Assembly (NCBI GenBank): GCA_016930015.1
Contig: JAFGHR010000059.1
Span: 38,226-102,225, forward strand
Reading direction: 5' to 3'
From: Anaerolineae bacterium
GTDB lineage: Bacteria; Chloroflexota; Anaerolineae; Aggregatilineales; Aggregatilineaceae
Length of the DNA stretch: 64,000 nucleotides
The position numbers and the translations under genes were made by a program. The notes beneath the pieces are model-generated. The model was not told the origin of the DNA. It did no database searches and worked only from the letters and a program-made list of their open reading frames with translations. Shown one piece after another: positions 17,511 to 25,329 of the stretch. Position 1 is the stretch's first letter; each line of letters opens with the position of its first letter.

Positions 17511-19302
17511 CCAACCTTAATACTGCCATAAAGGCCTCCTGCGGCACTTCGACATTGCCGATCATCTTGAGCCGTTTTTTACCTTTTTTTTGTTTTTCCA
17601 GGAGCTTTTTCTTCCGCGTGACATCGCCGCCGTAACATTTAGCGAGCACGTCTTTGCGCAGCGCCTTGACGTTGGCACGGCTGATCACGTGTTTGCCAAC
17701 GGCGGCCTGAATCGGGACTTCATAGAGCTGGCGTGGAATGAGACGTTTGAGCCTGGAGACGAGCCGCTGGCCCTTGTGATAGGCGTCGTCTTCGTGAACG
17801 ATCATGGCCAGGGCGTCAACCGGCTGTTTGTTGACCAGCACATCGAGCTTGACCAGTCTATCGACCTGGAAGCCGTCAAAGTGGTAGTCCAGGCTGGCAT
17901 AACCGCGTGTGCCGGACTTGAGCCGGTCGTAAAAATCGACAATGAGTTCGGCCAGGGGAATCGTGTATTTGAGTTGAACGCGCTTGCTGTCCAGGTATTC
18001 CATGCTGAAGTATACGCCGCGTTTTTTGGTCACCAGGTCCATGATCGGGCCGATGAATTCTTCGGGCGTGAAGATTTCGATGGCCATCCACGGCTCGCGG
18101 ATTTCATCAACGACGCTGGGATCGGGCAGTTCGGCGGGACTGTGAATCGTCAGGATGTCGCCGCTGCGTAACACGACCTGGTATTCTACGCTGGGCGCTG
18201 TCGCCAGGATGTCGAGATCGTATTCACGTTCCAGGCGTTCTTGTATGATCTCCATGTGGAACAGGCCGAGAAAGCCTACTCGAAAACCAAAGTTGAGGGC
18301 CTGGGAGGTTTCGGGTTCATACACCAGCGCGGCGTCATTAAGCTGTAGTTTTTCGAGCGCGTCGCGGAGATCGATGTAAGCATCGTTGTCGGTGGGGTAG
18401 AACCCGGCAAAGACCATCGGTTTGGCCTGTTTGTAGCCGGGGAGTGCATGCGCTGCGCCATCAACACCAAGCGTAATGGTATCACCGACGCGGCACTCAC
18501 GCACGGTTTTTAAGCCGGTGGCGACATAACCTACTTCGCCCGCGTTGAGCCGGTCTACCGGGGTCATGTGCGGGTTAAAGATACCGATCTCAACCGGGGT
18601 GGTTACAACATTAGATGCTATCAGGCGCAGGGTGTCAGTTTTGGTGATCACGCCCTCCATGACACGCACATAGGCGATCACACCTTTGTACGAATCGTAG
18701 TGACTGTCAAAGATCAAAGCACGCGCCGGGGTATCCGATGCGCCTTTGGGCGGGGGGATTTTTTCGACAATGGCTTCAAGAATTTGGGCCACACCTTCGC
18801 CCGTTTTGGCGCTTACCTGGATCACGTCGGCAGCGTCAATGCCGATCAGGTCTTCGATCTCCTGGGCGATTTCATCCGGACGTGCCGCCGGGAGGTCGAT
18901 TTTGTTCACGACGGCGATGATCTCCAGGTCTTGTTCAAGCGCCATATACAGGTTGGCGAGTGTTTGGGCTTCGATGCCCTGCGTACTGTCCACGACCAGG
19001 ATCGCGCCTTCACACGCCTGGAGCGCCCGGCTAACTTCGTATGAAAAATCGACATGGCCGGGGGTGTCGATCAGGTTCATTTCATAGGTCTGGCCGTCGT
19101 TGGCCTGGTAGCTCATACGCACGGCAGAGGCTTTGATCGTGACGCCGCGCTCGCGTTCCAGCTCCATATCGTCCAGCACCTGTTCTTGCATGTCGCGCTC
19201 ACTGATCGTGCCGGTGATTTGAAGCAGGCGATCGGCAAGGGTACTTTTTCCGTGATCGATGTGGGCAATGATGGAGAAATTACGGATACTCGTTGTGTCC
19301 AT
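17497..19302 (-). CDS. lepA: Translation elongation factor 4 (LepA)
   Basis: This 601-residue GTPase acts on the ribosome and affects initiation and back-translocation. The G motifs are all present: AHIDHGKST (G1), DTPGHVDF (G3) and NKIDLP (G4). The C-terminal LepA-specific domain is complete ([29 protein letters not shown]). The length equals the family norm (~600). The ATG at 19302 directly precedes [18 protein letters not shown], as expected. A GNAT gene follows with a 14-base overlap. It is divergent from ftsY. Confidence 0.97.
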   Translation of the reverse strand: MDTTSIRNFSIIAHIDHGKSTLADRLLQITGTISERDMQEQVLDDMELERERGVTIKASAVRMSYQANDGQTYEMNLIDTPGHVDFSYEVSRALQACEGAILVVDSTQGIEAQTLANLYMALEQDLEIIAVVNKIDLPAARPDEIAQEIEDLIGIDAADVIQVSAKTGEGVAQILEAIVEKIPPPKGASDTPARALIFDSHYDSYKGVIAYVRVMEGVITKTDTLRLIASNVVTTPVEIGIFNPHMTPVDRLNAGEVGYVATGLKTVRECRVGDTITLGVDGAAHALPGYKQAKPMVFAGFYPTDNDAYIDLRDALEKLQLNDAALVYEPETSQALNFGFRVGFLGLFHMEIIQERLEREYDLDILATAPSVEYQVVLRSGDILTIHSPAELPDPSVVDEIREPWMAIEIFTPEEFIGPIMDLVTKKRGVYFSMEYLDSKRVQLKYTIPLAELIVDFYDRLKSGTRGYASLDYHFDGFQVDRLVKLDVLVNKQPVDALAMIVHEDDAYHKGQRLVSRLKRLIPRQLYEVPIQAAVGKHVISRANVKALRKDVLAKCYGGDVTRKKKLLEKQKKGKKRLKMIGNVEVPQEAFMAVLRLDDDD

Positions 19303-19436
19303 GTAGTAGGTTGCCTAGTTGGGGTCGCCGTCAGGCAAAATACACCGGCCAGGTAGGTGTACTGACGACGACCTGGAAATTCGGAACAGGGTTCAATCAT
19401 TATCTAGTATAGCCCGATCAGGGCTGGTTGAATAGG

Positions 19437-19465
19437 TTGCAGGGCCGGATACGACACACTATACT
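19437..19465 (+). promoter_or_regulatory. Sigma70-type promoter for ftsY-prfB
   Basis: TTGCAG (19437-19442) and TATACT (19460-19465) are separated by 17 bases. Transcription would begin near 19472, only ~60 bases before the GTG start of ftsY. Confidence 0.65.
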
Positions 19466-19531
19466 CTTCCACTGCACTTTTGCACAGACATGTTTCGACC
19501 GTGCGTAGATCACAGACGAGGTAAATGCAGC

Positions 19532-20443
19532 GTGGCTTCACTGCGAAAAGGCTTGAGCCGGACGCGCCAGTCCTTTTTTGGGCGGATCGCCCAGGCGTTG
19601 GGCGCAACAGAGATAAATGACGATACCTGGGATGATGTTGAGGAACTGCTGATTCAGGCTGATGTTGGTGTGCCGACCACGATGCAGTTGATCGGCCAGA
19701 TGCAGGGCCGTGTACGCCGTGAAGGAATCACCCGTTCGGATCAACTGATCGAGGCGCTCAAGGACGAACTGCGCGGTTTACTCAAGGCGCCGACGCCGCT
19801 TAATTTGAGTGGCCGTGTTCTGTCGGTGGTGCTGGTGGCAGGTGTAAACGGGTCGGGCAAAACGACATCTATCGGTAAGATGGCGTACCGGATGAAGCTC
19901 AATAACCGTAGGGTGATGATAGCAGCGGGTGATACGTTCCGCGCGGCAGCTATTGACCAACTCAAATTGTGGGGTGAGCGAGCGGACGTGCCGGTGATCG
20001 CCGGTATGCCCAACAGCGATCCCGCGGCGGTGGTGTACGATGCGGTCAGCGCGGCCCACGCTCGCAAAATGGAAGTGCTGATCGTGGATACCGCCGGGCG
20101 GCTGCACAGCAACTTTAACCTGATGGCCGAACTGGTCAAGGTGCGCGATGTGCTGCGTAAAGTGGTGCCGGATGCGCCGCATGAAACGCTGCTGGTGCTG
20201 GACGGTACCACGGGGCAGAACGCGCTCACCCAGGCGAAAAAGTTCCAGGAAGCGATCGATATCACCGGCGTAGTAGTGACCAAACTCGACAGCACGGCTA
20301 AGGGCGGCATGTTGTTCGCCATCCAGCAGGAACTTGACCTGCCGATTCACTACATCGGTATCGGCGAATCCATTTACGATCTGGTATTCTTTAATCCAGC
20401 GACGTTTGTTGATAGTTTGTTCGAGAATGGAAACGAGGAGTAA
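19532..20443 (+). CDS. ftsY: Signal recognition particle receptor FtsY
   Basis: FtsY docks SRP-ribosome complexes at the membrane. The NG domain is complete: VAGVNGSGKTTSIGKMAYRMK (P-loop), DTFRAAAIDQLKLWGER, VLIVDTAGRLHSN, VVTKLDSTAKGG, and the end IGIGESIYDLVFFNPATFVDSLF. There is no long acidic A domain, as in many non-proteobacterial FtsYs. I prefer the GTG at 19532 (GAGGT Shine-Dalgarno 9 bases upstream, family N-terminus ASLRKGLSRTRQSFF). An ATG at 19490 would add 14 residues. It is followed 6 bases later by prfB in one operon. Confidence 0.95.
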   Translation: MASLRKGLSRTRQSFFGRIAQALGATEINDDTWDDVEELLIQADVGVPTTMQLIGQMQGRVRREGITRSDQLIEALKDELRGLLKAPTPLNLSGRVLSVVLVAGVNGSGKTTSIGKMAYRMKLNNRRVMIAAGDTFRAAAIDQLKLWGERADVPVIAGMPNSDPAAVVYDAVSAAHARKMEVLIVDTAGRLHSNFNLMAELVKVRDVLRKVVPDAPHETLLVLDGTTGQNALTQAKKFQEAIDITGVVVTKLDSTAKGGMLFAIQQELDLPIHYIGIGESIYDLVFFNPATFVDSLFENGNEE

Positions 20444-20449
20444 GGACCA

Positions 20450-21542
20450 TTGGAAGACCTGATGAGTCGACTTAACGAGACGCGCCAAACGGTTGAGCAG
20501 TTAATGGTGCGTCTTTGACATTGCCAGACAGGAATCTGAAGCTCACACTCTAGAAGAAGAATCCGCGCAGCCCGATTTTTGGGATGATCCCCAACACGCA
20601 CAGCGTACCATGCGCCGGTTATCGCGCCTGAAAAACAATATCGAAGCCTGGAACGGTGCTTACCAGCAGATAGTCGATGCTATTGAACTGGCCGAACTTG
20701 GCGATCCCGATATGGACGCTGAACTTGCCGCCGAAGCCGACACCATCACGCACACTGTTGACCGGCTGGCGTTCCGCGCCAAGCTGAGCGGGAAATTTGA
20801 CGCCGAAGATGTTTACCTGGCGATTCATGCAGGCGCAGGCGGCACCGATGCCCAGGACTGGGCGCAAATGCTGCTGCGCATGTATTTACGCTGGGCTGAA
20901 CGGCGCGGTTTTAAGACCGAGATCGTAGACCAGATGGCGGGTGACGAGGCCGGGATCAAAAGCGCGACGGTTGCCATTCAGGGTGATTATGTGTACGGCT
21001 TTGCCAAGTCGGAACGCGGCGTACACCGGTTAGTTCGCCTCAGTCCGTTTGATTCGGCGAGCCGCCGCCATACGTCATTTGCGCTGGTCGAAGTGTGGCC
21101 GGACGTGCAGGTTGATATCGACCTGGTCATCGATGAAAAAGACTTGCAGATCGACACCTTCCGGAGCAGTGGGGCAGGGGGGCAGAACGTCCAGAAGAAC
21201 GAAACCGCCATCCGCATCACCCACCTGCCGACCGGGCTTGTCGTGAGCTGCCAGAACGAGCGCAGCCAGACACAAAACAAAGACCGCGCGATGCAGGTGC
21301 TCAAGATACGCTTGCTTGACCTCGAACACCAGAAGCAAGAAGAGGAGTTTGCCGAACTGAAGGGCGAACACGTCAGCGCGGGGTGGGGCAACGCGATCCG
21401 GTCTTACGTGCTGCATCCCTACAAAATCGTCAAGGATACACGCACGGCGCACGAGTCCGGTAATCCGCAAGCCGTGCTTGACGGTGACCTTGACGGTTTC
21501 ATGGAAGCGTACCTTGATGCGACGGTCGGGGATAAAACGTAA
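20450..21542 (+). CDS. prfB: Peptide chain release factor 2, programmed +1 frameshift
   Basis: RF2 ends translation at UGA and UAA. The gene is in two frames. The first 22 codons start at TTG 20450 (GAGGAG Shine-Dalgarno 9 bases upstream) and run to CTT 20513-20515, followed by in-frame TGA. Shifting +1 at CTT-TGA-C continues with GAC at 20517 into IARQESEAHTLEEESAQPDFWDDP and the rest of RF2, giving ~363 residues (E. coli has 365). The GGQ motif (SSGAGGQNVQKNETA) and the tripeptide SPF (RLSPFDS) that reads UGA are present. A GGTG just before CGT-CTT may act as the stimulatory Shine-Dalgarno. This is autoregulation by RF2 level, as in most bacteria. Confidence 0.96.
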
Positions 21543-21571
21543 CACACGATCGTCACGACCGTTCATGATTC

Positions 21572-21614
21572 ATTCCCTCTCTCGCGGTATCTGCCAGGGA
21601 GGGAATTGTTTTTT
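21572..21614 (+). terminator. Rho-independent terminator
   Basis: ATTCCCTC (21572-21579) pairs with GAGGGAAT (21599-21606), followed by TGTTTTTT. It ends the ftsY-prfB operon. Confidence 0.8.
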
Positions 21615-21704
21615 GCAGCAGCCGGGTTGCATTTTCTATGATACAGGGTTATATACGCCACAAAGGGTAAACACTATAATGTTGTTTCAGAAGGAGAGCA
21701 TTAC

Positions 21705-22745
21705 ATGAGCGACAACGGGCCAACCCTGGATGAAAAAATCAATGGTTTACGCGGTGATTATGAACGTTTACAAAACGACATCGGCATGAAAGATGTCACG
21801 CAGCAGTTGGGCGACGTGTCTACGGATATCACCGGGCTGCCGGGTGCGATCGCGTCGATGCGCGAGCGCGGGTATGCGTTTGCCGGTTACCTGGAGCGCC
21901 AGGCCGAATCGCTCGCTGAGCAGTGGGATGACGTTCAGCGGCAGGTGCGCCAGTCCGTAGATCGTGAGATCGATCGCATGCAGGAGCGGTTCGAGGAAGT
22001 GCGCGACCAGTGGCACCGGCTCAACGATCAGAGCACCGACACCGGGCGCGAGCGTTATTATGAACGGGCGCGGCGTGTGATCGATGAAGTCAAGGAGATA
22101 CTCGGTGATGCGCGTGGACGGATCGAAGGGCTGTACGGTGGTGTGCCGGAAGCGGTTTACGATGCCAAGCGCCAGATTCAAACGATCCTGGGTTATCTCG
22201 AACTGGTGGACGAAGCGACCGTTGACTGGGACCCGACTGAAGCGATCTTTGTGGCGGTTGAAGCCGAGTGGGTGAAAACCGGTAAAGACAAAAAAGACCC
22301 GGACGGCATTCTGTACCTGACCGATCACCGGCTGATTTTTGAGCAAAAAGAAAAAGTGGGTGGACGGTTGGGCATGGGCGGCGAAAAAGTCCAGGACGTG
22401 TTGTGGGAAACGCCGGTTGGCGCGATCACCGATATTCGCGCCGAACACAAGGGGATGTTGGGCGGTAAAGATATGCTCAACCTCAAATTAAGTTCGGGCG
22501 ACTATGACGAGATGACATTTGAAGTCAAAGGCGGCGTTGATAGTAAGTGGTACGCCGAACAACTCAGCCACGCCGTTAGTGGTGACATCGAAAAAGAACG
22601 CGCGATCAGTGTCGATGAAGACCTCGCCCAGGCCGTCAGTGATGCGCCGACCGCGTGCCCGACCTGCGGCGCGCCCTTACCATCGCTCGTGCGGGGTATG
22701 ACTGAGCTTCGCTGCGAATACTGCGGCACTGTTGTCCGGTTATAG
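21705..22745 (+). CDS. Coiled-coil protein with central beta domain and C-terminal zinc ribbon
   Basis: The 346-residue protein has a helical, charged first half (about 1-165) with heptad character (SLAEQWDDVQRQVRQSVDREIDRMQERFEEV). A middle domain follows (about 180-295) with ILYLTDHRLIFEQKEKVGG and DMLNLKLSSGDYDEMTFEVKGG, resembling GRAM/PH-like folds. The C-terminal zinc ribbon is CPTCGAPLP...CEYCGTVV, with four cysteines as two CxxC knuckles. An AGAAGGAG Shine-Dalgarno precedes the ATG. No enzyme motif is seen. It lies 92 bases upstream of the CHAT-domain gene and they may be cotranscribed. The fold call for the middle domain is tentative. Confidence 0.7.
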   Translation: MSDNGPTLDEKINGLRGDYERLQNDIGMKDVTQQLGDVSTDITGLPGAIASMRERGYAFAGYLERQAESLAEQWDDVQRQVRQSVDREIDRMQERFEEVRDQWHRLNDQSTDTGRERYYERARRVIDEVKEILGDARGRIEGLYGGVPEAVYDAKRQIQTILGYLELVDEATVDWDPTEAIFVAVEAEWVKTGKDKKDPDGILYLTDHRLIFEQKEKVGGRLGMGGEKVQDVLWETPVGAITDIRAEHKGMLGGKDMLNLKLSSGDYDEMTFEVKGGVDSKWYAEQLSHAVSGDIEKERAISVDEDLAQAVSDAPTACPTCGAPLPSLVRGMTELRCEYCGTVVRL

Positions 22746-22837
22746 ATAGGTTGGGTCCAACGCCAGGGGACGAATTGCGTTTTTGGCCGACGCTCGTACA
22801 ATGAATTTGTTATGGTTGGTATCCGAAGGTGGGTCCC

Positions 22838-24934
22838 ATGAGTACGGCGCACAAATACCTGGACTTTGAACTCCGGATCGATGAACTCGGCGGCGAGCGG
22901 TATCGCGCCACGGTGGTCGATATGCCGCTGGGCGAAGACCAGGCCCAGGTGATCAATGATTTCGTGTTGCCGTTTGCCGGTGATGAGTTGAACCGTACCC
23001 TGGCGGTGTTATCCGGTCGGCTGCGTGTGTCCGGTACTGAGCGCGCGCGCGTGGCTCGCACGTTTGGTGAAGGGTTGTTCAAAGCCGTTTTTGCCGGACC
23101 GGTCTATACCGTGTATTTTTCCAGCCGTGACCGGGCCCGCATGGTGGAAGGGCTGCGTATCAAGCTGGCGTTGGAGCAGGCAGGCTCGCTCCGTGACCTG
23201 CCGTGGGAGTTCCTGCGCGATCCCGCCGTTGATTACCTGGCGCTGTCACGCACGACGCCGCTGGTACGCTACCCCCGCCGCATGGTGATCCGGCCCCGCC
23301 CCGCATTTAAACCCCCGCTGCGCGTGCTGGTGATGGTGTCGAGTCCATCGGACATGGAGCCGATCGACGTGCAGGCGGAATGGCGCAATCTCCAGGCGGC
23401 GACGGCCAGTTTGCGCGCGCAGGGTAAGTTGGAACTGGACCTGCTGGACGATGCTTCGCTGCGCACGTTGCAGCGTGTGCTGCGTGCCGGGGATTATCAC
23501 GTGTTTCACTACATCGGGCACAGCGCATTTGATGCCACCACCGAACAGGGCATGCTGGCGCTGGAAGACCCGTTTGGCGAAGGCAGCAGTTTTGCGGTGC
23601 GCGGCGAAGACCTGGCGCGCGAGTTGAGCGAGGAAAATACGATCCGGCTGGTTGTGATGAACTCGTGCCAGAGCGCCGTCACGCAAGAAACCGATCCCTT
23701 CGCCGGGATCGCGAGCAGCCTGGTCGCGCGTGGTCTACCGGCGGTTGTGGCTATGCAATACGCGATCAGTGACCGGGCCGCGCGGGTGTTTTCTGAAGAA
23801 TTGTACCGGTCGGTGGCGGATGGGCTGCCGGTTGATGCGGCTGTGGCTGAAGCGCGGCGTGCGATCAGCCATACCGCGGGCGGGATCGAGTGGGCCACGC
23901 CGGTACTTTTTATGCGGGCGGGTGACGGTTACCTGTTTGATTTTGGCACCGAACGCGCCGGTCAACCGCTGTGGCGGCGGCTGCCAGCGCCGGTCCTGGC
24001 GGCGGGGATCATGATAACCCTGATCGCGCTGCTGGTGCTGGCGGCGGTATTGGGGTTTCTGCCCGATGGCGATGGCCCGGATCAGAGTCCGACTGCCGAC
24101 CTGTCAATTGAACAGATCGAAATATTCCCGCCGCGCCCGATTCCCGGCGAAAAAGCGGCGATCATCGTGCATATTGTGAATAACGGTGACAAAACCATCG
24201 GCCCCTTTGACTATGATTTCCGCGAGGACGTGCTGAGCGACTCGCCGGATTTTGTCGGGACCGTGTCCAGCCTGGCGCCGGGCGACTCGCTGGCGGTGTT
24301 TATTCCGCACGCGTTTACGTGGTGGGGCGCGTTTGTGTCAGAAGTGCGTGTCGATGCCAGGAGCGATATCCCCGAAATTGACGAGTTCAACAACATCCGG
24401 CGTAACCCGATTGTCACGACCAACGAGGCGTTTGTGATCACGTTTGACGAACTGCCGGACGGTGCGCCGGTGACGGAGTCTATGCCGCTGCCAGATGATG
24501 CATTCGCAGCCTGGGGGTTTGAGTTAGCCGCCGTGCCCGCAGAAGACTCAGATTGTGCTGGGGCTGTGCCCTGGATTATCGTCGAGGGCAGCACGCGCTA
24601 CCTGGGAACAGGTTTACCGACAGCGCCGGATCAATGCAGTGATGCCGGGCTGGCGATCAACTTGGTGCGCGGCACGATCGGTGGGTTGGTCGCCGTGGTG
24701 GACGTTGACCAGGCGAGGACATACAGCCTGACTGCATTTGATCCGGGCGGGGATGCGGTTGAAGAAGCGGTCGAAAACTTGACTGCCGGTGAGGGCGAAT
24801 TGAGCGTCAGCGGCGAATTCCCGAACCGGCTGGATATGGCGCGCGGTGAACTCCAGGGCGCCACAGGAACACCGCTGCGGGTTACACGCCTGGAATTAGC
24901 CCAGCCGTCACTGGTTGGGCGCGTGCTGCGGTAG
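22838..24934 (+). CDS. CHAT-domain (caspase-like) protein with membrane span and CARDB-like domain
   Basis: The product is about 698 residues. The first ~360 form a CHAT caspase-like fold. The candidate dyad is His228 (FHYIGHSAF) and Cys277 (LVVMNSCQSAV), with the typical LVARGLPAVVAMQYAISDRAARVF after it. A membrane span follows at ~387-410, then a linker and a CARDB-type adhesion-like domain (ADLSIEQIEIFPPRPIPGEKA...). A last ~170-residue beta-rich part follows (FVITFDELPDGAPVTESMPLP), perhaps carbohydrate-binding. The protease is inside the cell and the beta domains outside. ATG 22838 is chosen over GTG 22829 by spacing to AAGGTGGG. Confidence 0.82.
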   Translation: MSTAHKYLDFELRIDELGGERYRATVVDMPLGEDQAQVINDFVLPFAGDELNRTLAVLSGRLRVSGTERARVARTFGEGLFKAVFAGPVYTVYFSSRDRARMVEGLRIKLALEQAGSLRDLPWEFLRDPAVDYLALSRTTPLVRYPRRMVIRPRPAFKPPLRVLVMVSSPSDMEPIDVQAEWRNLQAATASLRAQGKLELDLLDDASLRTLQRVLRAGDYHVFHYIGHSAFDATTEQGMLALEDPFGEGSSFAVRGEDLARELSEENTIRLVVMNSCQSAVTQETDPFAGIASSLVARGLPAVVAMQYAISDRAARVFSEELYRSVADGLPVDAAVAEARRAISHTAGGIEWATPVLFMRAGDGYLFDFGTERAGQPLWRRLPAPVLAAGIMITLIALLVLAAVLGFLPDGDGPDQSPTADLSIEQIEIFPPRPIPGEKAAIIVHIVNNGDKTIGPFDYDFREDVLSDSPDFVGTVSSLAPGDSLAVFIPHAFTWWGAFVSEVRVDARSDIPEIDEFNNIRRNPIVTTNEAFVITFDELPDGAPVTESMPLPDDAFAAWGFELAAVPAEDSDCAGAVPWIIVEGSTRYLGTGLPTAPDQCSDAGLAINLVRGTIGGLVAVVDVDQARTYSLTAFDPGGDAVEEAVENLTAGEGELSVSGEFPNRLDMARGELQGATGTPLRVTRLELAQPSLVGRVLR

Positions 24935-24992
24935 CGGCTGGCTGCGATCCCTTCACTGCCTGTCTTTTTCCCCGAAAAACGCCAATTAACCT

Positions 24993-25020
24993 TTGACTTA
25001 TTGCGGGAGTTTGATATAAT
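24993..25020 (+). promoter_or_regulatory. Strong sigma70 promoter of rpoC
   Basis: TTGACT (24993-24998) and the perfect TATAAT (25015-25020) are 16 bases apart, with a TGA just before the -10 (extended -10 like). Transcription would start near 25027, about 300 bases before rpoC. Confidence 0.8.
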
Positions 25021-25053
25021 CATAGTTTAGCATAGTTGCGATCGTTATTTTTG

Positions 25054-25073
25054 GGGAGATTATGTCTTCTCCC
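25054..25073 (+). promoter_or_regulatory. Leader hairpin covering a Shine-Dalgarno
   Basis: GGGAGA (25054-25059) pairs with TCTCCC (25068-25073); the 8-base loop contains the ATG of a 31-codon leader frame, and the 5' arm is that frame's Shine-Dalgarno. Folding would hide the start site. Confidence 0.45.
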
Positions 25074-25157
25074 GGCAAGCGAACCGAGCATCAAGGCCGT
25101 CGACAGCCGGACTTTTGGGCGCATGGTGGTGATGGCGAATCCCCTCTCAAAGCGTAG
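25062..25157 (+). CDS. Possible 31-residue leader peptide upstream of rpoC
   Basis: The ATG at 25062 follows a GGGGAG Shine-Dalgarno by about 4 bases and lies ~35 bases after the predicted transcription start. It encodes 31 residues (beginning MSSPGKRTEHQGRRQPDFW and ending SPLKA) before TAG at 25155-25157. A terminator-like hairpin follows 13 bases later. This layout is that of a leader peptide with attenuation, but nothing in the peptide (no codon run) shows what it would sense. It may equally be chance. Confidence 0.35.
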   Translation: MSSPGKRTEHQGRRQPDFWAHGGDGESPLKA

Positions 25158-25170
25158 ATGATTAACCAAA

Positions 25171-25211
25171 GCGCTGAAACGCGGAAATGTTTCATGCGCC
25201 GTTTTGCTTTT
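25171..25211 (+). promoter_or_regulatory. Terminator-like hairpin in the rpoC leader
   Basis: GCGC-TGAAAC (25171-25180) pairs with GTTTCA-T-GCGC (25189-25199, one bulge), followed by CGTTTTGCTTTT. It sits within the transcript between promoter and rpoC, where it could act as an attenuator. Confidence 0.5.
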
Positions 25212-25329
25212 GGAGTTTTCGCAGTTGGCACTTATTCGATCCGGTGTGGACGCTCCACATTTGTTAGTGATTCACGAGACGCGTTGAACCCAGTTTGATA
25301 GGTATAACCGAGCGCAGAGGAGGCACGCC

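Noticed and set aside
19382..19395. GAACAGGGTTC upstream of lepA as a LexA box
   Set aside because: The spacer between GAAC and GTTC is 3 bases instead of 4, so the half-sites would not be in register.
20610..21542. prfB as an N-terminally truncated gene starting at ATG 20610
   Set aside because: The upstream +1 frame and the CTT-TGA-C shift site give the full RF2 N-terminus, so the gene is intact.
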